Assembly: GCF_047971665.1 (NCBI RefSeq)
Contig: NZ_JBKEAA010000027.1
Location: 62,001-126,000, forward strand
Source: Castellaniella sp047971665
Lineage (GTDB): Bacteria; Pseudomonadota; Gammaproteobacteria; Burkholderiales; Burkholderiaceae_B
Length of the DNA: 64,000 nucleotides
Reading direction: 5' to 3'
Shown: positions 16,071 through 24,611 of the stretch, piece by piece
Layout: every line of letters starts with the position of its first letter
Position numbering within the stretch: the first letter of the stretch is position 1
Translations under genes and position numbers: made by a program
The notes under the pieces: model-generated
What the model saw: the letters and a program-made list of their open reading frames with translations, nothing else
Database searches by the model: none
Told to the model about the DNA's origin: nothing

Positions 16071-16537
16071 GGCGTGTCCTCGGGCAGATTCCATTGGGCG
16101 GTTTTTTCGGCGTCGGCGGCCTGCTGTTCGACCCAGAATGCCTGGCCATCGGCCAGAGTCTCGCGTTTCCAGAAAGGCGCGCGGGTCTTGAGGGCATCGA
16201 TGATGTATTCGCATGCCTGGAAGGCCTGGCCCCGGTGAGCGGCGGCCACGCCGACAAACACGATGGGATCGCCCAGCGGCAGTTCGCCGACCCGGTGGAC
16301 CACCAGCGTCTCGAGGACGCCCCAGCGCTGTCTGGCATGATCGCACAGCGCCTGGATTTCGCGTTCGCACATGCCCGGATAATGCTCCAGGAACAGGCTG
16401 CGGGAGCCCGCGTCGGGACTGTAGTCGCGCACCATGCCGAGAAAATGCACCAGCGCCCCGGCCCGGCCCGCTGCGCGCGCCTGCAGTTGCGCGGCCAGTT
16501 CGGCGACGTCGAAGCGTTCGGTCTGGATGCGGATCAT
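16067..16537 (-). CDS. moaE: Molybdopterin synthase catalytic subunit
   Basis: MoaE with MoaD converts cyclic pyranopterin monophosphate to molybdopterin. The 156-residue protein shows GALVHFLGMVRDYSPDAGSR, LFLEHYPGMCEREI, VVHRVGELPLGDPIVFVGVAAAHRGQAFQACEYIIDALK and APFWKRE, including the lysines of the active site. Its stop overlaps the moaB start by four bases, and moaD ends three bases before its start. Confidence 0.96.
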   Translation of the reverse strand: MIRIQTERFDVAELAAQLQARAAGRAGALVHFLGMVRDYSPDAGSRSLFLEHYPGMCEREIQALCDHARQRWGVLETLVVHRVGELPLGDPIVFVGVAAAHRGQAFQACEYIIDALKTRAPFWKRETLADGQAFWVEQQAADAEKTAQWNLPEDTP

Positions 16538-16539
16538 GT

Positions 16540-16794
16540 TCAGCCGCCGGTGACGGGTTCGAACACGGCGACCTCGTCACCCGGACGGATCGTCGCGGTG
16601 CGTCCGACGTGTTCCTGGTTGATGGCCAGTTTCAGGCGGGCCGCAGGCCCCAGCGCGGGGCAGCGCACTGCCAGGGCATCCAGCCAGTCTCCCGCCTGGA
16701 TCGGTGCGTCCAGGGGTTGGGTTTCGTGCCGCAGGCCCATGTGTTCCGCGACCTGGGCGAAATACAGCACCTCAATCGTTGCGCCAGTCGCCAC
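16540..16794 (-). CDS. moaD: Molybdopterin synthase sulfur-carrier subunit
   Basis: The 84-residue ubiquitin-fold sulfur carrier ends in the required Gly-Gly (EPVTGG), which is thiocarboxylated and donates sulfur to the pterin on MoaE. I choose the GTG at 16792-16794 as start because GGAGG precedes it at the correct spacing and the protein then begins MATGATIEVLYFAQVAE, as in the family. The gene overlaps the end of moaC by 23 bases. It sits directly before moaE. Confidence 0.92.
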   Translation of the reverse strand: MATGATIEVLYFAQVAEHMGLRHETQPLDAPIQAGDWLDALAVRCPALGPAARLKLAINQEHVGRTATIRPGDEVAVFEPVTGG

Positions 16795-17266
16795 TCTTGC
16801 CTCCGGTTTTGCTGAGCAGGCGGACCTGTTCGATGACGATGCCCTTGTCGGCCGCCTTGCACATGTCATAGACCGTCAGCGCGGCGACCGAGCAGGCCGT
16901 CATGGCCTCCATTTCGACGCCGGTCTGGTGGTGCGTGCGGCTGGTGGCGCGGATGGTCAGGGTGTGGCTGGATTCGTCGGCCGAGAAGTCCACCCCGACG
17001 AAGCTGAGCGGCAGGCTGTGGCACAAGGGGATGAGTTCGGCGCAGCGCTTGGCGGCCAGGATGCCGGCGACACGCGCGGTGTTCAGGACTTCGCCCTTGG
17101 CGTTGGCCTGGGCCGACAGCAGTCCCCAGGCATGGGCATTCAGCCGTACCCGGCCTTCGGCCACGGCAGTACGGTCGGTCGTGGCTTTGGCGCCGACGTC
17201 CACCATGCGGATCCGGCCGTTTTCATCCAGGTGGCTGAGGATGGGAGGGGTCTCTGCTTCGCTCAT
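16772..17266 (-). CDS. moaC: Cyclic pyranopterin monophosphate synthase
   Basis: MoaC rearranges 3',8-cyclo-GTP made by MoaA to cyclic pyranopterin monophosphate. The 164-residue protein starts MSEAETPPILSHLDENG and carries RMVDVGAKATTDRTAVAEG, AAKRCAELIPLCHSLPLSFVGVDF, HHQTGVEMEAMTACSVAALTVYDMCK and LLSKTGGKSG, the complete MoaC signature. It is the first gene of the minus-strand Moco operon, and its end overlaps moaD. A very long antisense-type frame extending upstream through the MFS gene is spurious. No convincing Moco riboswitch was recognised in the 105 bases upstream. Confidence 0.97.
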   Translation of the reverse strand: MSEAETPPILSHLDENGRIRMVDVGAKATTDRTAVAEGRVRLNAHAWGLLSAQANAKGEVLNTARVAGILAAKRCAELIPLCHSLPLSFVGVDFSADESSHTLTIRATSRTHHQTGVEMEAMTACSVAALTVYDMCKAADKGIVIEQVRLLSKTGGKSGDWRND

Positions 17267-17371
17267 GGGTTCTATGATAAACGAGGACGCCGCAAGCCCG
17301 CATGCGTCGCTGCTATGATGCTCGTTTGCGAGCAGCGCTGAATCCGGCCATGCTCCCGACCGGAATTCCGC

Positions 17372-18814
17372 ATGACCAAGACGATCGGCGCATTCTTTTC
17401 CCTGTATCTGGCCACCCTGATCCTGTTGCTCAGTTCGGGGTTGTTCAATACCTACCTGGGCCTGCGGCTGACGGCGTTGTCCGTGTCCGAGGTCTGGGTC
17501 GGAGCGATGATCGCCTCTTACTACCTGGGCCTGATGCTGGGCGCCCGTGTGGGACACCGGCTGATCATCGGCGTGGGGCACATCCGCGCCTATGCGGCCT
17601 GTGCGGCCCTGGTCACTGTCACCGTGCTGGCGCTGATCCTGGTCCAGGACCTGTGGTTCTGGCTGGGCTTGCGTTTCGTGGCGGGCGTGGCCATGGTCAG
17701 CCTGTTCATCGCCATCGAGAGCTGGCTCAACGAGCAGACCGAGAACGCCTCGCGGGGTACTGTCTTCGGTTTCTACATGATCGCGTCCTGTCTGGGCACC
17801 GTGCTGGGCCAGCTGTCGCTGGGCCTGTTCCCGAAACTCGATACTGAACCGCTGGTATTCGTGGCCATCTGCAGCGTGCTCAGCCTGATCCCGGTGACGC
17901 TGACCCGGCGGCTGCACCCGGCGCTGCAGGTGCCGGCGCCCCTGGCCCTGCGCTACTACGTGGCGCGTGTTCCGCTGTCCATGACGGTCCTGTTCCTGGC
18001 TGGCATGCTGACCGGGGCGTTCTATGGCCTGGCCCCCGTCTATGGTTTGCAGCATGGCATGGACAGCAGTCAGGTGGGGGTGTTTCTGGCGGTATCCGTG
18101 TCGGCCGGTCTGGTGTGCCAATGGCCGCTGGGCTGGTTGGCCGATCACATGAGCCGGGTGCGCCTGATCCGCTCCGGTGCGCTGCTGCTGTTGTGTCTGG
18201 GGGTGCCGTTGTGGGGCTGGTTCGATTTTTCCTACCCGGTGCTGGTGGCTTTCTCGGGGGTACTGGGCATCGTCCAGTTCACGCTCTACCCCATGGGTGC
18301 GGCATTCGCCAATGACAATGTCGATCCTGAGCGGCGGGTCGGTCTGAGCGCCCTGTTGTACATGGTCTATGGGCTGGGCGCGTGTCTGGGCCCGCTGGCG
18401 GCGGGCGGTCTGATGCGGGTCTGGGGGCCGGACATCTATTTTGTCTTTGTTTCGGCCTGCGCCGCTTTGCTGGTGGTGTTCATCCGCGAACGCAAGGTCA
18501 AGGGCACACACCGCAGCAAGGACGCGCCGACCCAGTTCGTGCCCATGGCCGACACTCTGCAGAATTCCAGCGTGATGGCCGTCCTGGATCCGCGCGTCGA
18601 TCCGCAGCATGACATCTCGCACGATCCGGTGGTGGACGATCCGCTGGCGGCTTCGGATGAGGAACCGGCATCGTCGGATGGGGAACCGGGGCAGATCCGG
18701 GAGTCTGCGTCGCAACGGGCGGATGCGCCGGCATCTGTCTCACAACAGACGCAGATCCCGGCATCGGCGCATAGCAGGCTTCGACGCTTGAGCCCGGAAC
18801 CTGGCCAGCCCTGA
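17372..18814 (+). CDS. MFS transporter, YcaD-like, with long acidic/Ser-rich C-terminal tail
   Basis: The 480-residue protein has about twelve membrane segments over residues 1-380 (for example FSLYLATLILLLSSGLFNTYLGLRL and MIASYYLGLMLGARVGHRLI with the MFS loop). It resembles the YcaD/YbfB-type MFS subgroup of unknown substrate. After the last helix, about 95 residues are hydrophilic and rich in Asp, Ser, Gln and Pro (DPRVDPQHDISHDPVVDDPLA and so on) and look disordered; this tail is unusual for MFS proteins. A 10-bp palindrome CGGAATTCCG lies just before the ATG, where no clear ribosome site is seen. It is divergent from moaC. Confidence 0.82.
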   Translation: MTKTIGAFFSLYLATLILLLSSGLFNTYLGLRLTALSVSEVWVGAMIASYYLGLMLGARVGHRLIIGVGHIRAYAACAALVTVTVLALILVQDLWFWLGLRFVAGVAMVSLFIAIESWLNEQTENASRGTVFGFYMIASCLGTVLGQLSLGLFPKLDTEPLVFVAICSVLSLIPVTLTRRLHPALQVPAPLALRYYVARVPLSMTVLFLAGMLTGAFYGLAPVYGLQHGMDSSQVGVFLAVSVSAGLVCQWPLGWLADHMSRVRLIRSGALLLLCLGVPLWGWFDFSYPVLVAFSGVLGIVQFTLYPMGAAFANDNVDPERRVGLSALLYMVYGLGACLGPLAAGGLMRVWGPDIYFVFVSACAALLVVFIRERKVKGTHRSKDAPTQFVPMADTLQNSSVMAVLDPRVDPQHDISHDPVVDDPLAASDEEPASSDGEPGQIRESASQRADAPASVSQQTQIPASAHSRLRRLSPEPGQP

Positions 18815-18897
18815 CGGCCCTGTTCCTGTCCCTGGCCTGACCGGCCCTGAGTGACCCCGTGACGGGCCGGGCGCGTGTGCCTTGAGGGCGTGTGGGG

Positions 18898-19788
18898 TCA
18901 GCGGGGGAAGAGCAGCACGATCGCGCCCAGGGCCAGGCCGATGCCCAGCATGTTCAGGGCGCTCAGGCGCTCCCGGAACAGACCCGCGCCGACCAGGGTG
19001 CCGATCGAAATCACGCCGATATTCATGGCGGCGAACACCAGGGTGGGATTGTCCGGATAGGACTGATGCGCGCGGATGTAGAAATAGATATTGCCGAAAT
19101 TCAAACCGCCCAGCAGGATGCCCGACATCAGGCTGCGGGCATGCCAGCGTGTGCCCCGGAGCAGCAGCCACAGGCCCATCAACAGGCCGGCCAGCGCGAA
19201 ACTGAGCAGCAGGCTGCCGGTGAAACCGGCGCCGATGCGCGCCATCTGCTTGAACAGGATGTCGATGCAGCCGTAGCCCGCCCAGACCCCCAGCAGGACC
19301 AGCCAGCCGCGTGACGCGGTGCCTTGCGCCCCGTCGTCGGAAGCGGCGGACACCGGGGCCGGTGCGGCGCTGGCGGCCCGGGGGCGCGTCAACAGGCAGA
19401 CCAGGGCGCACAGCGCCAGGGCGATCCCGATGGCCTTGCGGCCCGACAGGGCTTCGTGGAACACCAGGAAGGCGGCCAGAATCGGCAGAATCAGCGACAA
19501 CCGCTGCGCCGTGTCGCTGCGCACGATCCCCGCCCGGCGCACGGCGGCGGCCATGACCAGGAACACGCTGGGCAGCAACACGCCCAGCAGGCTCAGGATC
19601 AGCCAGACGGCGGGGGGCTGCTGGAACAGTGTGTCCAGGGGGGGGCGCAGCAGCCACAGGCTGAGCGCCACGGCCGTTGCATAATTGACGGCAATGGCCT
19701 GGTCGACCCGGATGCCCCCGCTGCGGGCCAGCTTAAGGAAGATCGAGACGGCGACGCTGAAGGAAATGCTGAGGATCAGGGTATGCAT
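18898..19788 (-). CDS. EamA/DMT superfamily transporter
   Basis: The 296-residue protein has around ten hydrophobic segments arranged as two five-helix halves (ILSISFSVAVSIFLKLA through the end FRERLSALNMLGIGLALGAIVLLFPR), typical of 10-TM drug/metabolite exporters. The C-terminal GVISIGTLVGAGLFRERLSALN is the EamA repeat end. The linker around residues 135-160 is Ala/Ser-rich. Substrate cannot be read from sequence. It lies between the MFS gene (convergent) and bioB (same strand, 65 bases away). Confidence 0.82.
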   Translation of the reverse strand: MHTLILSISFSVAVSIFLKLARSGGIRVDQAIAVNYATAVALSLWLLRPPLDTLFQQPPAVWLILSLLGVLLPSVFLVMAAAVRRAGIVRSDTAQRLSLILPILAAFLVFHEALSGRKAIGIALALCALVCLLTRPRAASAAPAPVSAASDDGAQGTASRGWLVLLGVWAGYGCIDILFKQMARIGAGFTGSLLLSFALAGLLMGLWLLLRGTRWHARSLMSGILLGGLNFGNIYFYIRAHQSYPDNPTLVFAAMNIGVISIGTLVGAGLFRERLSALNMLGIGLALGAIVLLFPR

Positions 19789-19853
19789 GGTCGATGGACG
19801 GGTCGTGGCGCGAGAGGAGTGTGTGCCGGTTGCGGTAGCGGATGCTGCGTGGC

Positions 19854-20915
19854 TCAGGCGAGACTGGCGGCCAGCGGTTCGAAGGCGGACTCGACGGACT
19901 GGTCGGGGCCGGCTTCCTGGTCCGCGCCGGGTTCCTGATCCGCGCCGGCGTCGGGCATCGCGACCAGCCCCAGGCGCTCGAACAGCCGGGCATCGGCCTG
20001 CGCTTGCGGGTTCGGCGTGGTCAGCAGCCGCTCACCGTGAAAGATCGAGTTGGCGCCGGCCATGAAACACAGGGCCTGGGTGCTGTCGCTCATGTTCTCG
20101 CGACCTGCCGACAGCCGCACCACGGCGCGGGGCATGACGATGCGGGTGACCGCGATGGTGCGCACGAACTCGATCGGATCCAGATCCGGGGCATCGGCCA
20201 GCGGCGTGCCCGGCGCCTTTACCAGCTGATTGATGGGCACCGAGTCGGGGTAGGGATTCAGGCTGGCCAGGGCGGCGATCAGGCCGGCGCGGATGTCGCG
20301 CGATTCCCCCATGCCGACGATGCCGCCGCAGCAGACTTTCAGGCCGGCGCTGCGCACGCGTTGCAGCGTGTCCAGCCGGTCCTGGAAGGTGCGGGTGCGG
20401 ATGATCTCGGCATAGTATTCGGGCGCGGTATCCAGATTGTGGTTGTAGTAGTCCAGGCCCGCGGCCTTCAGGCGCTCGGCCTGACCGTCTTTCAGCATCC
20501 CCAGGGTGACACAGGTCTCCAGGCCCAGGGCCTTGACTGCCTGCACATGCTCGATCACGTGATCGAGCTGACGTTCGGTCGGCGAACGCCAGGCCGCGCC
20601 CATGCAGAAACGTTGCGCGCCCGCCTTCTTGGCTTTGCGCGCGGCGGCCAGCACCTGGTTCAGCGGCATCAGGGGCGCGGGCTCGACTTCCGTTTGATGA
20701 CGCGAGGATTGCGGGCAGTAGGCACAGTCCTCGGGGCAGGTGCCGGTCTTGATCGACAGCAGGCTGGATTGCTGCACGGCGTTGGCCTGATGATGCGCTC
20801 GGTGCACTGTCTGCGCTTGCAGCAGCAGATCGTTGAAGGGCTGGGCGAACAGATCCAGAATTGCCTGGACCGACCAGGCGGGCTCCAGGGTCTCGTGTCG
20901 GACGTGAGCGTGCAT
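19854..20915 (-). CDS. bioB: Biotin synthase with acidic C-terminal repeat
   Basis: BioB is the radical SAM enzyme that inserts sulfur into dethiobiotin. The 353-residue product (start MHAHVRHETLEPAWS) has the SAM cluster motif CPEDCAYC, followed by SSLLSIKTGTCPED-type context, RFCMGAAWRSP, YNHNLDT and the conserved Arg region VRLSAGRENM. The catalytic part ends near residue 320. The C-terminus adds three six-residue units GADQEP/GADQEA/GPDQSV encoded by ~18-bp repeats at about 19897-19952. An upstream extension to 20978 is rejected because the family start fits 20915. Other bio genes are not nearby, and no BirA operator was recognised. Confidence 0.95.
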   Translation of the reverse strand: MHAHVRHETLEPAWSVQAILDLFAQPFNDLLLQAQTVHRAHHQANAVQQSSLLSIKTGTCPEDCAYCPQSSRHQTEVEPAPLMPLNQVLAAARKAKKAGAQRFCMGAAWRSPTERQLDHVIEHVQAVKALGLETCVTLGMLKDGQAERLKAAGLDYYNHNLDTAPEYYAEIIRTRTFQDRLDTLQRVRSAGLKVCCGGIVGMGESRDIRAGLIAALASLNPYPDSVPINQLVKAPGTPLADAPDLDPIEFVRTIAVTRIVMPRAVVRLSAGRENMSDSTQALCFMAGANSIFHGERLLTTPNPQAQADARLFERLGLVAMPDAGADQEPGADQEAGPDQSVESAFEPLAASLA

Positions 20916-21251
20916 GACGATTGGGCTCCAAGGATGAAAATCAGCTCGGATCGTAGGCGCAGCGATGCGGTCGCGCAAGCGTCAACGTCGGTCAATTTGT
21001 CTGAAGATTAAGGGTAGTTTCGCGATTTCGCTGTTTATTTCTGAATAGCGAGGCGGCAGTCACGGATTTTCGGTTCGATTTTTTCTTGCGGATGGATTTG
21101 TAAATTATTGTTGCTTGTCACTTTCTGACACCCTGCCGGGACAAGGGAAAACCAGAATGTTCATTGCGCGATTTGAGGGATTCCGAGGTCGCTTGCACGC
21201 CCAAAAAAATTCGTGCATAATCTCATCTCTTCGCTAACGAAGACCTTTTTT
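20916..21251. promoter_or_regulatory. bioB/tRNA intergenic region with tRNA promoter
   Basis: No gene is seen. A strong sigma-70-like promoter for the tRNA unit is present: TTGCAC at 21193-21198, a 17-bp spacer and CATAAT at 21216-21221, about 30 bp before the first tRNA. The remaining AT-richer sequence must contain the divergent bioB promoter, which I could not assign. Confidence 0.7.
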
Positions 21252-21327
<76 letters not shown>

Positions 21328-21350
21328 AAATCTTCGTTAATGAATGTCCT

Positions 21351-21426
21351 GTCCCCTTCGTCTAGAGGCCTAGGACATCACCCTTTCACGGTGAGTACAG
21401 GGGTTCGAATCCCCTAGGGGACGCCA
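21351..21426 (+). tRNA. tRNA-Glu (TTC)
   Basis: A 76-base cloverleaf with acceptor GTCCCCT/AGGGGAC, anticodon loop CTTTCAC (anticodon TTC) closed by TCACC/GGTGA, T-loop GGTTCGAATCC and an encoded CCA. It follows tRNA-Ala by 23 bases. Confidence 0.97.
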
Positions 21427-21445
21427 GTTTTTCTGGCACCGCTGC

Positions 21446-21522
21446 GGAGCGGTAGTTCAGTTGGTTAGAATACCGGCCTGTCACGCCGGGGGTCGCGGGT
21501 TCGAGTCCCGTCCGCTCCGCCA
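21446..21522 (+). tRNA. tRNA-Asp (GTC)
   Basis: A 77-base cloverleaf with acceptor GGAGCGG/CCGCTCC, D-arm TAGTTCAGTTGGTTAGAATA, anticodon loop CTGTCAC (anticodon GTC) closed by CCGGC/GCCGG, T-arm GGGTTCGAGTCCC and an encoded CCA. It is the last gene of the cluster and is followed by a terminator. Confidence 0.97.
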
Positions 21523-21535
21523 AAAGATTCAAAAA

Positions 21536-21564
21536 GGCACCTGCGCATGCAGGTGCCTTTTTTT
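21536..21564 (+). terminator. Rho-independent terminator of the tRNA cluster
   Basis: A perfect 9-bp stem GGCACCTGC/GCAGGTGCC with a GCAT loop (21536-21557) is followed by seven T and preceded by five A. It is placed 13 bases after tRNA-Asp. Confidence 0.93.
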
Positions 21565-21719
21565 CGTCTCCACGCGCCATCCCGAGCGATCCCGCAAGAC
21601 CTTGGCGACCCATGCCTGAGCGTATTGTCCTTTGTTGGTGATCAAGTAATATGCAAGAGGATGGCGACCCTGGCCGCCCATCGGCAGGTCGCTGCCGCTG
21701 TTCATCACACAGGGATGAC

Positions 21720-24611
21720 ATGAGCACGCAGACATCACGTGCAGTCAGGCAGACAGGCATGGGGCCTTACGGATCGAGGACGGTGTTCGCCGTCTTTTTC
21801 CTGCTCATGCTGGCTTTTGTGTTGGGCAATGCCGCTGCTGTGCATTTCCTGTTGTCGCGCTATGAAAGCGCGCTCGATCAGGCCGCCACCCTGAATCGCA
21901 TGCGCATCTCCAGTCAGCAGCTGGTGGTCCGGACGATCCGCCTGGCGGACGGCGCGTACATTCAGACGGGGCAGATCAGCCGGGAAATAGAGCTCATGGA
22001 CCGCGCCTTGCAGATTCTGGACAAGGGCGGCGTGATCGATGGTCATGAGGTCCCCCCGCTGGCCCAACCGGCCGTGCGCAGTTTCTTGCCGCGGATTCGG
22101 CGGGACTGGGCCGTTCTGCGCAACCGGCTGCAGTCCGAGCTGATGGGCGTGCATGTGCGCGGGAAACCCCCGCCGGATGCGCAGGCGCAGGCGTTGCCGC
22201 AGACGCTCAAGCGCCAGTGGCTGGCCGATGAGGCCGAGGCGCTGCTCGACACCCTGGATGCCTGTGCCGATGTGCTGATGCCGCTGCTCAGCCGGGTCAA
22301 GGATCGCGCGCTGTGGTTCAGCGGCGGGTTGGCGTTGTTGAGCCTGCTGTTTCTGTTGGTCCTGTATCTGCTGTTGCGCCGGCATCTGGTCCGGCCTCTG
22401 TGTGAGCTGCGCAAGGCATGCCGTGAACTGGTCCGGGGGAATTATGCCGCCCGGGTCGGTTTTCAGGGCCAGGGCGAGCTGGGCCAGGTCGTCCAGGATT
22501 TCAATGACGGCATTCAGCAGGTTCACGATCAGTTGGCGAGGATGCGCGAGGATCAGGCGGGGTTGGTCCGGGCCGACACCATTTTTCAGGGGCTGGCGTC
22601 GAACTCCATCGTCGGCATTTTTCTGGTCGAGCACGAGCATTTCACCTTTGTCAGCCACAAGATGGCCGAGATCTTCGGCTACGAACCGCACGACATGGTC
22701 GATGTCATGACCCTGCTGGACATCGTGGTGCCGCGCGAACGGTTCGTGATGGCTGAATCGATCAAGGCCAGCAGGAGCCGGCGGGATGGCACGTTGCGAT
22801 CCGAGCGCCATGGCCATCGCAAGGATGGTTCGACGATCAATATCGAGGTGTTCAGTTCGACGATGCGGGTGGGCGGGCAGGTCGCCATCATCGGTATCGT
22901 CCAGGACATCACGGCGCGCAAACAGGCCGAGTCCACGGCGCTGTTGGCCGCCATCGCCTATGAGAACAGCAGCGAGGGTATCGCCATCACCGATGCGGCT
23001 GGCGTGGTTCTCGATGTCAACCCCGCCTATACGCAGATCACGGGGGCCTGGCCCGACGAAGCCACCGGCGAATTGCTGCCCCTGTTGCGGCCCGGGCGTC
23101 ACAACCGCGATTTCTACGACGAGATGTGGCATGCCATCAATACGCAGGGGCGCTGGAAGGGCGAATACTGGAGCCAGCGCAAATCGGGGGAGGAATACGC
23201 CGAGCGTGTGGCCATGGATACGGCCTGGAATCGCGATGGTTCTGTCAGTTGCCGAGTGGCGATGCTCAGCGACGTGACACAGAAAAAGCAGATCGAAGCC
23301 CGGATCTGGCACCAGGCGCACCATGATCCTCTGACGGGGCTGCCGAACCGCAAATATTTCAATGAACGCCTGCAGGCCGCTGTCGAGTCGGCGGATCAGT
23401 CGGCGCAGTCACTGACCCTGTTGTTCCTGGATCTTGATCTGTTCAAGGAAGTCAACGATTCCATGGGCCATGCCACGGGGGATCTGATGCTGGTCGAGGT
23501 CGCCCGGCGCCTGCGGGCCTGTGTGGAACAGGAGACCTGTTTCGTGGCGCGTCTCGGGGGCGATGAGTTCGTCGTCCTTCTGGACGACGGATCCGACAGG
23601 ATGGAAATCGATGCGCTGTGCCGCACCATTCTCGACAGGATCACCGCAACCTATCCGCTGGGCGGCAGTCATCTGCGGATTTCGGCCAGCCTCGGGGTGG
23701 CGCTGTATCCCCAGGACGCCGACAGTGCCGAGGCGCTGATGCGTCACGTGGACATGGCGATGTACGCTGCCAAGGATTCCGGACGCAACCGCTTCCACTA
23801 TTTCGACCGCAGCATGCGGGTGCGCGCGCGCATGCAACGCGACCTGATGTATGCCTTGCCGCAGGCCATCGAGGATGCGCAGTTCTTTCTTCAGTTCCAG
23901 CCGATTCATGCTTTCCGCACCGGCCGCATCGTCCAGGCCGAGGTCCTGCTGCGCTGGCGTCATCCGGAGCTGGGCGTGATCGCGCCGGCGGATTTCATCC
24001 CCTTTGCCGAAGAACGCCTGCTGATCCGGCCGCTGGGCGACTGGGTGTTTCGCGAGGCGGTTCATCAGCTGGCCCGCTGGCGCAGCGAGCTGGCGCCGGA
24101 TCTGCGTCTGACGATCAATGTCTCGCCCGGCCAGTTGGGTCTCGAAGACGCGGGGTTGGAGGCCTTGTTCGGTTTGTTCAATGCCCTGGACCTGCCGGCG
24201 GACTGTCTGATCCTGGAGCTCAGCGAACAGATGTTGACGGCCCGGGAAACCCGGGTGGAGCAGGGTCGGCTGCAGCGTCTGCATGATGCCGGATTGCGCT
24301 TCAGCGTGGGCGCCGTATCGATCGGCATGCCGGCGCTGCTGGCGGTGCACCAGCTGCCATTCTATGCCCTCAAGCTGGAACGGGCGACGACGGAAAGGCT
24401 GCTGGACGGTGAATACGCCCCCATGGTCAGCGAGGCCATCATCACGCTGGCGCACCGGCTGGGCCTGCGGGTGACCGCCGAGGGCATCACCCGCGCGGCG
24501 CAATATGAGCTGTTGCGGGCGGCGGGCTGCGACGAGGGGCAGGGCTACTGGTTCGATGAGCCTCTGGATCAGGCCGACTTCGAGCAGCGCTTGCGCGCGC
24601 AGGCGGGGTAA
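21720..24611 (+). CDS. Membrane PAS-PAS-GGDEF protein with degenerate EAL domain
   Basis: The 963-residue signalling protein probably starts at ATG 21720 (AGGGATGAC upstream); an in-frame ATG at 21651 would add 23 residues. Order: TM1 (VFAVFFLLMLAFVLGNAAAVHFLL), ~190-residue periplasmic part, TM2 (LWFSGGLALLSLLFLLVLYLLL), HAMP, two PAS domains (SNSIVGIFLVEHEHFTFVSH and AYENSSEGIAITDAAGVVLDVN), GGDEF and EAL. GGDEF is intact (ARLGGDEFVVLL near residue 613), so cyclic-di-GMP synthesis is plausible; the RxxD inhibitory site is replaced by EQET. The EAL domain has EVL for EAL, and FSVGAVSIGMPAL where active enzymes have the DDFG metal loop, so phosphodiesterase activity is unlikely. Its 3' end overlaps lnt antisense by 43 bases. 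Confidence 0.92.
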   Translation: MSTQTSRAVRQTGMGPYGSRTVFAVFFLLMLAFVLGNAAAVHFLLSRYESALDQAATLNRMRISSQQLVVRTIRLADGAYIQTGQISREIELMDRALQILDKGGVIDGHEVPPLAQPAVRSFLPRIRRDWAVLRNRLQSELMGVHVRGKPPPDAQAQALPQTLKRQWLADEAEALLDTLDACADVLMPLLSRVKDRALWFSGGLALLSLLFLLVLYLLLRRHLVRPLCELRKACRELVRGNYAARVGFQGQGELGQVVQDFNDGIQQVHDQLARMREDQAGLVRADTIFQGLASNSIVGIFLVEHEHFTFVSHKMAEIFGYEPHDMVDVMTLLDIVVPRERFVMAESIKASRSRRDGTLRSERHGHRKDGSTINIEVFSSTMRVGGQVAIIGIVQDITARKQAESTALLAAIAYENSSEGIAITDAAGVVLDVNPAYTQITGAWPDEATGELLPLLRPGRHNRDFYDEMWHAINTQGRWKGEYWSQRKSGEEYAERVAMDTAWNRDGSVSCRVAMLSDVTQKKQIEARIWHQAHHDPLTGLPNRKYFNERLQAAVESADQSAQSLTLLFLDLDLFKEVNDSMGHATGDLMLVEVARRLRACVEQETCFVARLGGDEFVVLLDDGSDRMEIDALCRTILDRITATYPLGGSHLRISASLGVALYPQDADSAEALMRHVDMAMYAAKDSGRNRFHYFDRSMRVRARMQRDLMYALPQAIEDAQFFLQFQPIHAFRTGRIVQAEVLLRWRHPELGVIAPADFIPFAEERLLIRPLGDWVFREAVHQLARWRSELAPDLRLTINVSPGQLGLEDAGLEALFGLFNALDLPADCLILELSEQMLTARETRVEQGRLQRLHDAGLRFSVGAVSIGMPALLAVHQLPFYALKLERATTERLLDGEYAPMVSEAIITLAHRLGLRVTAEGITRAAQYELLRAAGCDEGQGYWFDEPLDQADFEQRLRAQAG

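Noticed and set aside
17267..17371. Moco riboswitch upstream of moaC
   Set aside because: The gap of 105 bases has only a small hairpin GCTCG/CGAGC and no recognisable riboswitch core.
16772..18715. Extended moaC reading through the MFS gene on the minus strand
   Set aside because: Only the part after MSEAETPP is MoaC; the upstream extension is antisense to a clear transporter gene.
21386..21760. Minus-strand frame containing RTGLEPATPGVTGRYSNQLNYRSA
   Set aside because: It is the antisense translation of the tRNA-Glu/tRNA-Asp genes and terminator, a well-known false protein.
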